Part shown: one piece after another, positions 9,042 through 18,101 of the stretch
How positions within the stretch are numbered: the first letter of the stretch is position 1
How the letters are laid out: every line of letters begins with the position of its first letter
Source: Bacillota bacterium
Lineage (GTDB): Bacteria > Bacillota > Clostridia > Peptostreptococcales > Anaerovoracaceae
Assembly: GCA_017459895.1 (NCBI GenBank)
Contig: JAFUCA010000006.1
Span: 310,001 to 374,000, forward strand
Length of the DNA stretch: 64,000 bases
Direction: 5' to 3'
Notes under the pieces: generated by a model
Seen by the model: only the letters and a program-made list of their open reading frames with translations
The model's database searches: none
What the model was told of the DNA's origin: nothing
Position numbers and translations under genes: made by a program

Positions 9042-10316
9042 CTATAACCGGATGATGTCCTCCCGGCCGGGGCCGTTGGAGATCATGGTGATGGGGCAGC
9101 CGATGAGGGCCTCGATCTCATTGATGTAGTCCCGGGTCTCGGAGGGCAGTTCCTCGAAGGTCCGGATACCGCGGATATCGCATTTCCATCCGGGCAGGGT
9201 CCTGAGGACCGGCTTCGCCCGGTAGCAGTCCTGGGTGTGGGGGAAATAGTCGATGACGCGTCCGTCCAGCTCATAGCCGGTGCAGATGCAGATCTCGTCC
9301 AGATAGCCCAGGGCGTCCACCACGGTCAGCACCACTTCGGTCGCGCCCTGCATCCGGCATCCGTACCGGGTGGCGACAGCGTCAAACCAGCCGACCCGGC
9401 GGGGCCTGCCGGTGGTGGCGCCGTATTCGCCGCCGTCTCCCCCGTGCTGCCTCAGCTGCTCGGCTTCTTCCCCGAAGAGCTCCGAAACAAACGGCCCGGC
9501 GCCCACGGCGCTGGAATAGGCCTTGACCACGGTGATGACGTCGGTGATCTCATAAGGCGGGATGCCCGCGCCCACAGCGCCGTAGCCGGCCAGCGTCGAG
9601 GAACTGGTGACCATGGGATAGATGCCGTGGTCCGTATCTTTCAGCGCGCCCAGCTGTCCTTCCAGGAGGATCCTTTTGCCGTCTGCGATCGCCTGCTGCA
9701 GGAAGTCTGTCGTATGGGCCGCGTAGGGGCGGATCATTTCCCGGTACTGCCGGCAGGTCTGCAGCAGCTCCTCCGGATCCAGCAGAGGCTTGTGGTAGAG
9801 GTGCTCCAGCAGGACGTTTTTCTGCAGACACACGCTGGCCAGCTTTTCCTGCAGGTGAGCATCGTCGAACAGCTCTCCCACCTGAAAACCGATCTTCGCG
9901 TATTTGTCCGCGTAGGTGGGAGCGATGCCGGATTTCGTCGACCCGAAGGAGGCTTTGCCAAGCCGCTCCTCCTCGTATTCATCAAACCGGATGTGATAGG
10001 GCATGACCACCTGGGCCCGGTCGGAGACCAGCAGCTTCGGCGCGGGCACACCGCGCTGCTCCAGCGTTTGCAGCTCATTGATCAGGTAAGGAATGTTCAG
10101 CGCCACACCGTTTCCGATGACATTGGTCACATGCTGATAGAATACGCCCGAGGGCAGCATATGCAGCGCGAACTTGCCATAGTCATTGACGATGGTGTGC
10201 CCCGCGTTGCTTCCGCCCTGGTAGCGGACGACGATATCGGACTCGCCCGCCAGCGCGTCCGTGATCTTGCCTTTTCCCTCATCTCCCCAGTTCGCTCCGA
10301 CAATCGCTCTGCTCAT
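9042..10316 (-). CDS. purA: Adenylosuccinate synthetase
   Basis: Condenses IMP with aspartate using GTP, the first committed step to AMP. The 424-residue protein begins with GANWGDEGKGKITD, the GTP P-loop signature of the family, followed by GGSNAGHTIV, LPSGVF and the GRPRRVGWFDAVA stretch. The length is normal. A GGAGGGAGC ribosome site precedes the ATG at 10316. It diverges from guaA, so both purine nucleotide branch genes share the 226-bp spacer. Confidence 0.97.
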   Translation of the reverse strand: MSRAIVGANWGDEGKGKITDALAGESDIVVRYQGGSNAGHTIVNDYGKFALHMLPSGVFYQHVTNVIGNGVALNIPYLINELQTLEQRGVPAPKLLVSDRAQVVMPYHIRFDEYEEERLGKASFGSTKSGIAPTYADKYAKIGFQVGELFDDAHLQEKLASVCLQKNVLLEHLYHKPLLDPEELLQTCRQYREMIRPYAAHTTDFLQQAIADGKRILLEGQLGALKDTDHGIYPMVTSSSTLAGYGAVGAGIPPYEITDVITVVKAYSSAVGAGPFVSELFGEEAEQLRQHGGDGGEYGATTGRPRRVGWFDAVATRYGCRMQGATEVVLTVVDALGYLDEICICTGYELDGRVIDYFPHTQDCYRAKPVLRTLPGWKCDIRGIRTFEELPSETRDYINEIEALIGCPITMISNGPGREDIIRL

Positions 10317-10360
10317 AATGCTCCCTCCGGTATTTGCATGATTATAAAAATACAGAAGTT

Positions 10361-10369
10361 ATTATACCA
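10361..10369 (-). promoter_or_regulatory. Extended -10 promoter element for purA
   Basis: On the minus strand the sequence reads TGGTATAAT, an extended -10 (TGnTATAAT), about 45 nt before the purA start. No convincing -35 is seen at 17-18 bp. It lies back to back with the guaA promoter. Confidence 0.5.
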
Positions 10370-10376
10370 TTTATTC

Positions 10377-10405
10377 TTGCCCGAAGAGGCAAAAAGATGT
10401 ATAAT
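10377..10405 (+). promoter_or_regulatory. Sigma-A type promoter for guaA
   Basis: TTGCCC (10377-10382), a 17-bp spacer and a perfect TATAAT (10400-10405). Transcription would start near 10412, leaving a 5' leader of about 130 nt before guaA. Confidence 0.7.
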
Positions 10406-10438
10406 ATTTCAGTAAAATTTGTGCACAAAGGAAGACGT

Positions 10439-10513
10439 AATAAGGAAGACGGCATGCAGAATGGGGTCGGGGTTTGGTGCTCGCTCGATTCGCCGGGGAC
10501 CTTATTCTTTTTT
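10439..10513 (+). terminator. Putative leader terminator/attenuator upstream of guaA
   Basis: In the guaA leader AATAAGG (10439-10445) can pair with CCTTATT (10500-10506), with an inner CGGC/GCCG helix (10450-10453 with 10492-10495), and a TTTTTT run follows at 10508-10513. This is the arrangement of an intrinsic terminator 30 nt before the coding region, so guaA may be controlled by attenuation or a riboswitch. I could not match the leader to a known aptamer. Confidence 0.45.
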
Positions 10514-10542
10514 ATTATTGGAGAGAAATGTGGTGAACAAGG

Positions 10543-12087
10543 ATGAAAACGAACAGAGTATTGATCATTGACTTCGGGGGCCAGTACAATCAGCTGATTG
10601 CCCGCCGGGTCCGGGAGTGCGGAGTGTATTCGCAGCTGAAGTCTTTTGACGGTCTGCAGCTCTCGGAGGTAGAGGAATTCGGCCCGTCCGGGATCATCTT
10701 TACCGGCGGACCCCGGAGCGTCTACGGGGAAGGCGCGCCGACGGTTCCGGACGGGATCTTCCGGCTGGGAGTGCCGATCCTCGGGATCTGCTACGGAGCC
10801 CAGCTGATGGCGCATAAGCTGGGCGGCGTGATCGAGTCGGCGCCCACCAGCGAATACGGCAGGACAGAAGTCGTGATCGATGACCGGAAAGGACTGCTGC
10901 AGGCGGCAGAGCCGGTGAATGTCTGCTGGATGAGCCATACCGATTATATCAGCAGGCCCCCGGAGGGCTTCACCGTAACAGCTCATACCGACGACTGCCC
11001 GGTCGCGGGCATGGAGGATCCGCGGCGAAAACTCTATGCGGTGCAGTTCCACCCGGAAGTGGATCATACAGAGCACGGATCGGAATTCCTGCGGCGCTTC
11101 GTTTTGGATATCTGCGGCTGCCGTCAGGACTGGAAGATGGATTCCTTCGCGGAGGATCAGATCGCGCTGATCCGTGAGAAGGTGGGTGGCGGCAAGGTGC
11201 TGCTGGCACTCTCCGGCGGGGTGGATTCCTCTGTTGCGGCAGCGCTGCTCTCCCGGGCCATCGGAACGCAGCTCACCTGTGTGTTCGTAGATCACGGGCT
11301 GCTTCGAAAGAATGAGGCGCAGCAGGTGGCGGATATCTTCGGGCCTGCCGGGCAGTTCGATCTGAATTTCATACTGGTGGACGCGGCGCAGCGGTACTAT
11401 CAGAAGCTTGCCGGTGTGACGGAGCCGGAAGCGAAGCGAAAGGTCATCGGTGAGGAGTTTATTCGGGTGTTCGAGGAAGAAGCGAAGAAGATCGGACGGG
11501 TGGAATATCTCGCCCAGGGGACCATTTATCCCGATGTGATCGAAAGCGGCCTCGGCAGCTCCGCGGTCATCAAATCTCATCACAATGTGGGCGGGCTTCC
11601 GGATCACGTGGATTTCCGGGAGATCATCGAACCGCTTCGGATGCTGTTCAAGGATGAAGTCCGCCAGCTCGGACGGGAGCTGGGGCTTCCGGAGGAACTG
11701 GTCAGCCGCCAGCCTTTCCCCGGACCCGGCCTGGGAGTGCGGATCATCGGTGAAGTCACAGAAGAGAAGGTGCGGGTCGTGCAGGACGCCGATGCCATTT
11801 ACAGAGAAGAGATCGCAGCGGCGGGACTGGCCGGATCCATCAGCCAGTACTTTGCTGCGCTGACCAACATGCAGACCGTGGGTGTCATGGGGGACTTCCG
11901 GACGTATGACTACGCCATCGCGCTGCGGGCAGTGAAGACCTCCGACTTCATGACGGCGACGGCAGCCGAGATCCCGTGGGATGTGCTGCAGAAGGTCTGC
12001 ACGAGGATCGTCAACGAGGTCGATCACGTCAACCGGGTCTTTTATGACCTGACCTCCAAGCCGCCGGGGACAGTGGAGCTGGAGTAA
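10543..12087 (+). CDS. guaA: GMP synthase (glutamine-hydrolysing)
   Basis: Converts XMP to GMP using glutamine and ATP. The 514-residue protein has the class I glutamine amidotransferase domain first ([16 protein letters not shown]; nucleophile in GICYGAQ near residue 84; [10 protein letters not shown]), then the PP-loop ATP pyrophosphatase domain ([16 protein letters not shown] near residue 222) and the GMP synthase dimerisation domain ([13 protein letters not shown]). All expected motifs are intact and the length is normal. The leader described at 10439-10513 may regulate it. Confidence 0.97.
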   Translation: MKTNRVLIIDFGGQYNQLIARRVRECGVYSQLKSFDGLQLSEVEEFGPSGIIFTGGPRSVYGEGAPTVPDGIFRLGVPILGICYGAQLMAHKLGGVIESAPTSEYGRTEVVIDDRKGLLQAAEPVNVCWMSHTDYISRPPEGFTVTAHTDDCPVAGMEDPRRKLYAVQFHPEVDHTEHGSEFLRRFVLDICGCRQDWKMDSFAEDQIALIREKVGGGKVLLALSGGVDSSVAAALLSRAIGTQLTCVFVDHGLLRKNEAQQVADIFGPAGQFDLNFILVDAAQRYYQKLAGVTEPEAKRKVIGEEFIRVFEEEAKKIGRVEYLAQGTIYPDVIESGLGSSAVIKSHHNVGGLPDHVDFREIIEPLRMLFKDEVRQLGRELGLPEELVSRQPFPGPGLGVRIIGEVTEEKVRVVQDADAIYREEIAAAGLAGSISQYFAALTNMQTVGVMGDFRTYDYAIALRAVKTSDFMTATAAEIPWDVLQKVCTRIVNEVDHVNRVFYDLTSKPPGTVELE

Positions 12088-12167
12088 GCGCAGACCGCAT
12101 TCTGTTATCAGGCGCGGCTCCTTATGTGGTAGAATAAGTATCATATACGCAGGAAGGAATCAATGGG

Positions 12168-15100
12168 ATGGATGGGAACCAGAAGAAATTATACAGGCAG
12201 CTGCAAAGCGCGCTGACGCAGCGGGAGTTCCTCAGGACGATCGGTGTTACGAAGAAGACCATGCAAAAGGTGCTGGACGAGGCGCTGCTGCGGCAGGCCG
12301 CCCGGCAGCTGGCGGAAGTGATCGCAGCAGCAAGCCCCGCGGAAGCGGACGCTCCTGCAAAGGCTGGCGGAAGCGCTCACCCCCAGGTCCCGGTGGATCC
12401 CGCGGCGGTTCTGGAAGCGGTACGTCCGCTGATGGGGGCGCTTCAGAGAGCGATGGGGACAGCAGAAGGCGCGCCCGGGGATGCAGCAGAAGAAATCCCT
12501 GCCCCGGAGCCGGCGGGCGGCTGGCTCTCCGCGGCCTACCGGATGATCCTGTACGACCTCTATCCCCAGCGGCTGGAGGATGCGGGACCGGCGGGCGGAA
12601 AGGATCCGGCCGGTGAACAGGAGCCGGCGCAGGCCCTTCGCCCGGCGGTGTATCTTTACTGCGAAGTGCTGCACACGGTGCTGGAGCAGGAGCGCAGCGG
12701 CCGTGAGGCGCTGCCGTATTTCGACATCGATTTCCTGACCCGGGAGCAGGCGGCGGGCTATTCCGCCTGCGAGGAATACCTGCGCCTCACCAGCCTTTGC
12801 AGGAAGCACTACATCCGGGAGTTTCTGGTGATCTCCGGCGCGGTGAACCCCTTCCAGCTGCTGTCCCATGTGGCCGGCGTACATTACGTGGCGATGCACA
12901 TGGCCCGTCAGCTGGAGGCAAAAGGCGTTCCCGTGGATCTGGCGCTGGTGTCCGGCGCGGCAGCAGCCCACGACATCGGCAAGTTCGGCTGCCGGGACTT
13001 CGAGACGAACCGGATTCCCCACCTGCACTACTACTACACGGACGAGCTGCTGCAGCGGGCCGGCCTTCCGGCCATCGCCCACACCGCCAGCAACCACTCC
13101 ACCTGGGACCTGGAGCTGGAGAACCTGTCCTGCGAAAACCTGCTGCTGATCTACGCGGACTTCCGGGTGAAGAGCCGCCGGGACGGGGAGGGACACGAGC
13201 TGGCCTGCTTTTACAGCCTGGAGGAGGCCTTCGATGTCATCCTGCAAAAGCTGGAGAACGTGGATGAGGCGAAGCGGGAGCGGTATGAGCGGGTCTACAG
13301 CAAGCTGCGGGATTTCGAGGAATATATGAAGAGCCTCGGGGCATCTCCGGAGCTGGACGGAGAGCTGGATCCGTCGGCGGCCTGGGAAGATCCGGCCCTT
13401 CTGGACGGGGCAGGGTCCGTGCAGCGGCTGAAGTTCCTGGCGATCTCCCACAACATCGAAGTGATGCACCGGTTCAGCGATGAGAAGAGCTTCGCGGATC
13501 TGCTGGAGGACGCGAGGAGCGAGCGGGACTGGAAAAACATCCGGGCTTACCTCAACACCCTGGAGGAATACTTCACCTATATGACCGCGGTGCAGAAGCA
13601 GATGACGATCCGCTTCCTGCGGGAGATGCTCATTTTCCGGGCGGGGGATATCCGGCGGCAGTCGGCGTCCCTGATCGGCAGGATCATTGCCTGCTACGAT
13701 GAGAAGTACCGCAAGGAGCTTCCCCGGGACGCGGCGCTGCGGGAAAACCGCATCAGCAGCGGACAGCTGTGGCTGGAGCATCTGCAGGCGGCGACGATGC
13801 CGAGCCGCCAGAGAACGGAGCGGCAGCAGCGGTGGATCGGTTACTCCCTGAAGCAGACCCTGCGGGCTTTGCTCACCAATGCGGATCCCCAGGAGAAAGC
13901 CTGGTACCTGGACCAGTTCCTCCAGCTTTTGCATACAGAGAAACGAAGCGATGCCGTTGTGTTCATCCTTCTGGACACGATCCTGGAGGTGCCCGTGGAG
14001 ATGATCGGGGAGCACCAGATCAGGCAGATCCTGACCTTCTGCGAGCAGGCGATGCAGCGGTCCGTCATTGAGATCCGGGTCGCTGTGCTGCGGAATGTCT
14101 GCAGGATCGCGGAGGAGGGAGACGCCGGTCTTCTCAGTGAGGAGGTCTGCGGACGCCTGGCGGATCTGACCCGGGTGCACGTATCCCGGCCCCGGCTGGT
14201 CAGCGTCGTTTTCCTGAAATACCGGACACTCCAGGCCATCGGGCTTCGGGGCCGGGCGGCGGCGAAGTACCATGAGGAACTGGAAGAGATGGAGGAGGCG
14301 AACGCCGCAATCTTCCGGGAGAATCTGAAGATCGATATCCCGTGGGTCATCAAGGCGGTCAACATCGACGTGATGCTGGATGAGCTCAGCAGCGGCAGAA
14401 GACAGGAAGCCTATTATGTTGCGACCCATCTGTCCAACCTGCTGAAGGTCAGCGAGCGGGTCACCGTGCGGCACAAGGCCGGGCGAAGCCTGCTGCGGAT
14501 CATCGACCTTCTGAACCGGGAGCAGCGGCAGGAGATCGTGATCGAACTGACCAAGGGACTGGAGATCGGAGATTTTCAGTTTTCAAAGTACATTCCGGAG
14601 TATCTGGGCGTCATGATCATGCACCTTCATCCCGAAGAGCTGGACGAAGTCCTGTACGAACTGCATCATCTTCTGCAGACGGGAAACGAGAAGGTGGTCA
14701 GCGTGACGCTGGATACTCTGGGGGTCATGCTGCGGGGCGCTTCGGACTACCGGGTGCGGTTCGAAGAGGCGCCGGAGGCCTTCCGGCAGCGCCGGGACAA
14801 GATCATCGGCATGATGCTGTACGGCATGGCCAACTACCATGAAATGGTCGGACAGGAGGCGTTCCTGGTCCTGGGACAGGGCATCTTCGGAAGCGGGGAG
14901 GTCTCCGCGGAGGAGAAGGCGCAGCTGTTCCGCGTCATGGGAAGGAAAATGCTGACGCTGATCGAGGACAGCAAGGACGAACCGCTGCGGTTCTTTAATA
15001 ACGCTGCTTCGCTGAACCATATCTACCGGTTCATCTCGGACTACGAGCTCAGTGCCGGGCCGCTGCTTCTGGAGGAGAGCCGCAAGGCCGCGTTCTTCCC

Positions 15101-17123
15101 CGGGACCTTCGACCCCTTCTCCCTGGGACACAAGGGGATCGTGCAGGCCATCCGGGCGGAGGGCTTCGATGTCTATCTGGCGCTGGATGAATTCTCCTGG
15201 TCCAAAAACACCCAGGCCAGGCTTTACCGCAAACGGATCATGACCATGTCCTGCGCGGATGAGATCGGCGTCTATATCTTCCCGGACAATCAGCCCATCA
15301 ACATCGCAAACCCCGGGGACATCCGCAAGCTCAAGGACCTGCTCCCGGGCAAGGAGGTGTACATCGTCGTGGGCAGCGATGTGATCGCGGGGGCCAGCTC
15401 CTACCGGATGGATCCGGAGCCGGATTCCATCCACAGCCTGAATCACATCGTCTTCCGCAGAGACAGCGCGGAGCAGACGGAGGAGAGCATCGCGAGCTAC
15501 CGCAAAGGCAGGGCCAAGATCACCGGAGAGGTGCTGGAGCTGAAGCTGCCGGTGCATCTGGAGGACATCAGCTCCACCAGGATCCGGGACAACATCGACA
15601 ACAACCGGGAGATCGCCAGCCTCATCGACCCCGTCGTGCAGAGCTACATCTATGACAACGCCCTGTATATGCGCCAGCCCATGTACAAGTCCATCCTGTC
15701 GGCCCAGGATCTGAAGATCGAGATGCTGCGGGAGAAGGGGCATCTGGCGGGAATTACCATCAGCGACGGAAGCCGGGACGGCCTTGAGATCGCGCAGATC
15801 CGGGTGCACCCCGTGGAGATGGGGCATCTGTATGAGGAGTTCGGCGACCAGCAGCTGGCGGCGTGGATCCGGGAGAAGGCGCCGGGCAAGACTCTGATCA
15901 TTCACCGGGCCGAGGCGCTGCGCAATGCCATCGACGCGGACGGCTACCAGCTGGTGCTGACGGAGGTGCTTTCGGCGGCGCTGGAGGAGGACTATACCTA
16001 CGCGATCTATCACGACCCGAAACCGGGGAAGGATCAGGCGCACTTCGTCGAGGTGCTCACCCGGCAGGGCTTCCGGGAGATCGTGGTCAAAGGCCGGCCC
16101 ACCGGCTGCTACAGCGTCGATATGCACAGCCCCGTGACGATCCTGCAGAACATGAACACCGTGCTGAAGAGCCCCTTCAATAAGAATCCCCGGGTGGAGG
16201 AGACGCTGGCCATGGCCCATATCCGGCTGCAGCACGCCCTCACGCGCCTGTTCCCGGACACCCTGATCCTGTCCTACAACTCGGCGATCATGTACCACAA
16301 GCTGATCCACCGCATCACGAAGGAGAACGGGGTGCCCGCCCGGCAGCAGAAGAAACGGAAGCTGGGCCCCTATATGTGCGTTCCCTTCGGCAAGATCCTC
16401 AACGGCATGGCGGTGCCGAACACGGTCACGAAGACCTTGCACCTTCAGAAGAGCTTTGCGCCGGATCTGGAGAGCTTCCGCATCCGGGAGTATCCGAACT
16501 ACGCCGGCATCGATGATCAGGTGCGGACGATCCGGTCCTTCCGCCGGGAGGTCATTCTGGTGGATGATCTGCTGCACAAGGGGTACCGGATGCAGCGCCT
16601 GGATCCGGTGATCCGGGACAACGGCCTGAAGGTGCACAAGATCATCGTCGGGATCCTGTCCGGCCGGGGCAGGGATCTGATGACCGTGCAGGGAAGGGAT
16701 GTGGACAGCATCTACTTCATTCCGAACCTCAGGGCCTGGTTCGTCGAATCCTCCCTGTATCCCTTCATCGGCGGAGACGGCGTTGAGCGGCATACCGGCA
16801 CCATCGATGACGATCTGACGGCGATCAATCTGATCCTGCCCTACGTCATGCCCCGGTTCCTGCTGCGCCGGTGCAGCAGGGAGGCGATCTATGAGTTTTC
16901 GGAGATCTGCCTCGAGAACACCCGGACGATCCTGAAGGTCCTGGAGGAGGAGTACCAGAGGGAGTTCCAGCGCAAGCTGACGCTGCAGAGGATCTCGGAG
17001 GCGGTGTTCGCTCCCCGGCTGATCGACGTGGGACAGTGCCTTGACTTTGACCGGACCATTGCGGCCAGCGCTTACGTTGAGGACGATATCGAGCGGCTGC
17101 AAAGGCTGAAGAATCTGATCTGA
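12168..17123 (+). CDS. Giant HD / helical / NMNAT-like / phosphoribosyltransferase-like protein
   Basis: A 1651-residue cytoplasmic multidomain protein. Residues about 220-400 hold an HD-type region with AAAHDIGKFG near 265. Residues about 430-960 look like a long all-helical repeat region. Near 975 comes FFPGTFDPFSLGHKG, the nucleotidyltransferase GxFxPxxxGH motif, and near 1128 comes DISSTRIR, the ISSTxIR signature of NadD/NMNAT enzymes. Residues 1200-1310 resemble an acyltransferase-like fold only weakly. Near 1460 VILVDDLLHKGYR matches the PRPP loop of type I phosphoribosyltransferases. Firmicute nadD often neighbours the HD protein yqeK, so an HD plus NMNAT fusion makes sense, but the whole reaction is unknown. 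It leads a three-gene operon. Confidence 0.8.
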   Translation: MDGNQKKLYRQLQSALTQREFLRTIGVTKKTMQKVLDEALLRQAARQLAEVIAAASPAEADAPAKAGGSAHPQVPVDPAAVLEAVRPLMGALQRAMGTAEGAPGDAAEEIPAPEPAGGWLSAAYRMILYDLYPQRLEDAGPAGGKDPAGEQEPAQALRPAVYLYCEVLHTVLEQERSGREALPYFDIDFLTREQAAGYSACEEYLRLTSLCRKHYIREFLVISGAVNPFQLLSHVAGVHYVAMHMARQLEAKGVPVDLALVSGAAAAHDIGKFGCRDFETNRIPHLHYYYTDELLQRAGLPAIAHTASNHSTWDLELENLSCENLLLIYADFRVKSRRDGEGHELACFYSLEEAFDVILQKLENVDEAKRERYERVYSKLRDFEEYMKSLGASPELDGELDPSAAWEDPALLDGAGSVQRLKFLAISHNIEVMHRFSDEKSFADLLEDARSERDWKNIRAYLNTLEEYFTYMTAVQKQMTIRFLREMLIFRAGDIRRQSASLIGRIIACYDEKYRKELPRDAALRENRISSGQLWLEHLQAATMPSRQRTERQQRWIGYSLKQTLRALLTNADPQEKAWYLDQFLQLLHTEKRSDAVVFILLDTILEVPVEMIGEHQIRQILTFCEQAMQRSVIEIRVAVLRNVCRIAEEGDAGLLSEEVCGRLADLTRVHVSRPRLVSVVFLKYRTLQAIGLRGRAAAKYHEELEEMEEANAAIFRENLKIDIPWVIKAVNIDVMLDELSSGRRQEAYYVATHLSNLLKVSERVTVRHKAGRSLLRIIDLLNREQRQEIVIELTKGLEIGDFQFSKYIPEYLGVMIMHLHPEELDEVLYELHHLLQTGNEKVVSVTLDTLGVMLRGASDYRVRFEEAPEAFRQRRDKIIGMMLYGMANYHEMVGQEAFLVLGQGIFGSGEVSAEEKAQLFRVMGRKMLTLIEDSKDEPLRFFNNAASLNHIYRFISDYELSAGPLLLEESRKAAFFPGTFDPFSLGHKGIVQAIRAEGFDVYLALDEFSWSKNTQARLYRKRIMTMSCADEIGVYIFPDNQPINIANPGDIRKLKDLLPGKEVYIVVGSDVIAGASSYRMDPEPDSIHSLNHIVFRRDSAEQTEESIASYRKGRAKITGEVLELKLPVHLEDISSTRIRDNIDNNREIASLIDPVVQSYIYDNALYMRQPMYKSILSAQDLKIEMLREKGHLAGITISDGSRDGLEIAQIRVHPVEMGHLYEEFGDQQLAAWIREKAPGKTLIIHRAEALRNAIDADGYQLVLTEVLSAALEEDYTYAIYHDPKPGKDQAHFVEVLTRQGFREIVVKGRPTGCYSVDMHSPVTILQNMNTVLKSPFNKNPRVEETLAMAHIRLQHALTRLFPDTLILSYNSAIMYHKLIHRITKENGVPARQQKKRKLGPYMCVPFGKILNGMAVPNTVTKTLHLQKSFAPDLESFRIREYPNYAGIDDQVRTIRSFRREVILVDDLLHKGYRMQRLDPVIRDNGLKVHKIIVGILSGRGRDLMTVQGRDVDSIYFIPNLRAWFVESSLYPFIGGDGVERHTGTIDDDLTAINLILPYVMPRFLLRRCSREAIYEFSEICLENTRTILKVLEEEYQREFQRKLTLQRISEAVFAPRLIDVGQCLDFDRTIAASAYVEDDIERLQRLKNLI

Positions 17124-17132
17124 GGGAATGTT

Positions 17133-18101
17133 ATGAGAAGACTGCATGAATTATGTGAAAGGGAATACATCCGCACCGGGGAAGACCGGTTTCTGATCCC
17201 GGGAGGGCCGGCCTTTGCGGGGCAGAAGGTCCGGGTCCATATCCTGGCCATGGGGGATGTGGGAGGCACTCTGGCGCTGGCCATGAAGCTGACCGGAGCG
17301 GATGTGCTCTCCGGGATCGGCATCTGTGATATCAACGAGCGCATGCTTGCCCGGTGGGAGCAGGAGCTGAACCAGATCGTTGCGCCGGCGGATCCGGAGG
17401 CGTTCCCTCCGGTGTGCAAAGTCTCCCCGGAGCAGCTGTTCGACTGCGATGCCTTTGTCTTCTGCGCCTCCCGGGGCGTTCCGGATCTTTCGGAAAAGAA
17501 CGTGGATGTGCGGATGGTCCAGCTGGAGAAGAACGCGGAGATGATCGCGGGCTACGGCCGGCAGGCGGCGGAGGCGGGCTTTCGCGGGGCGTTCTTCGTG
17601 GTGTCGGATCCGGTGGATCCGCTGTGCGCGGCTGCTGCAAAGGCTGGCGTCTGCCCGGATCAGATCCAGGGATTCGGCCTGGGGGTAATGAACGGCAGGG
17701 CGGCATATTACGCGGCCGGAGATGAGAGGATGGCGTCCTACCGGACGGAAGGCCGGGTCTTCGGGCCCCACGGAGAGGATCTGGTGGTGGCCAACAGCAT
17801 CAGATCGTATAATGACGATCTGTCCCGGGAACTGACCCGGATGACGGTGAACGCGAACCGGCAGATCCGGGAGCTGGGATTCAAGCCCTATATCGCGCCG
17901 GCGGTCTCCTCGGGAGCGCTGTCGATCCTGGAGAACCTGCGGGGAGGCTGGCACTACAGCTCCGTCTGCTTCGGCGGCGCTTTCCTGGGCCTGAGGAACC
18001 GCAGAACGGATGCCGGCATCGAAGTGGAAGACCAGCCTTTGGATGAGAAGCTGTTCGCCCGGATCGAGACGGCGTACCGGAATCTGGAGGGGCTGCTATG
18101 A
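17133..18101 (+). CDS. Lactate/malate dehydrogenase superfamily protein
   Basis: A 322-residue NAD-dependent 2-hydroxyacid dehydrogenase homologue. The dinucleotide motif AMGDVGGTLA near residue 37 is a variant of GxGxxG; SDPVDPL corresponds to the NPVD loop and VFGPHGED to the catalytic-histidine loop of LDH/MDH. The usual arginine loop is altered (CASRGVP). It starts 9 bp after the giant gene and overlaps the next gene by 4 bp, so it likely works in the same pathway. Substrate not predictable; ordinary lactate dehydrogenase seems unlikely given the divergence and context. Confidence 0.75.
   Translation: MRRLHELCEREYIRTGEDRFLIPGGPAFAGQKVRVHILAMGDVGGTLALAMKLTGADVLSGIGICDINERMLARWEQELNQIVAPADPEAFPPVCKVSPEQLFDCDAFVFCASRGVPDLSEKNVDVRMVQLEKNAEMIAGYGRQAAEAGFRGAFFVVSDPVDPLCAAAAKAGVCPDQIQGFGLGVMNGRAAYYAAGDERMASYRTEGRVFGPHGEDLVVANSIRSYNDDLSRELTRMTVNANRQIRELGFKPYIAPAVSSGALSILENLRGGWHYSSVCFGGAFLGLRNRRTDAGIEVEDQPLDEKLFARIETAYRNLEGLL

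Noticed and set aside
10334-10546. Short plus-strand frame of 70 codons in the purA-guaA spacer
   Set aside because: Overlaps the promoter and leader structure, has no ribosome site, and its end lies in the guaA start; better explained as leader RNA.
14583-17147. 854-codon minus-strand frame opposite the giant HD/NMNAT gene
   Set aside because: Shadow of a gene with recognisable catalytic motifs; no ribosome site or domain.
17133-18101. Plain L-lactate dehydrogenase annotation
   Set aside because: The fold signatures are there, but the arginine loop and NAD motif are altered and the operon context is not fermentative.
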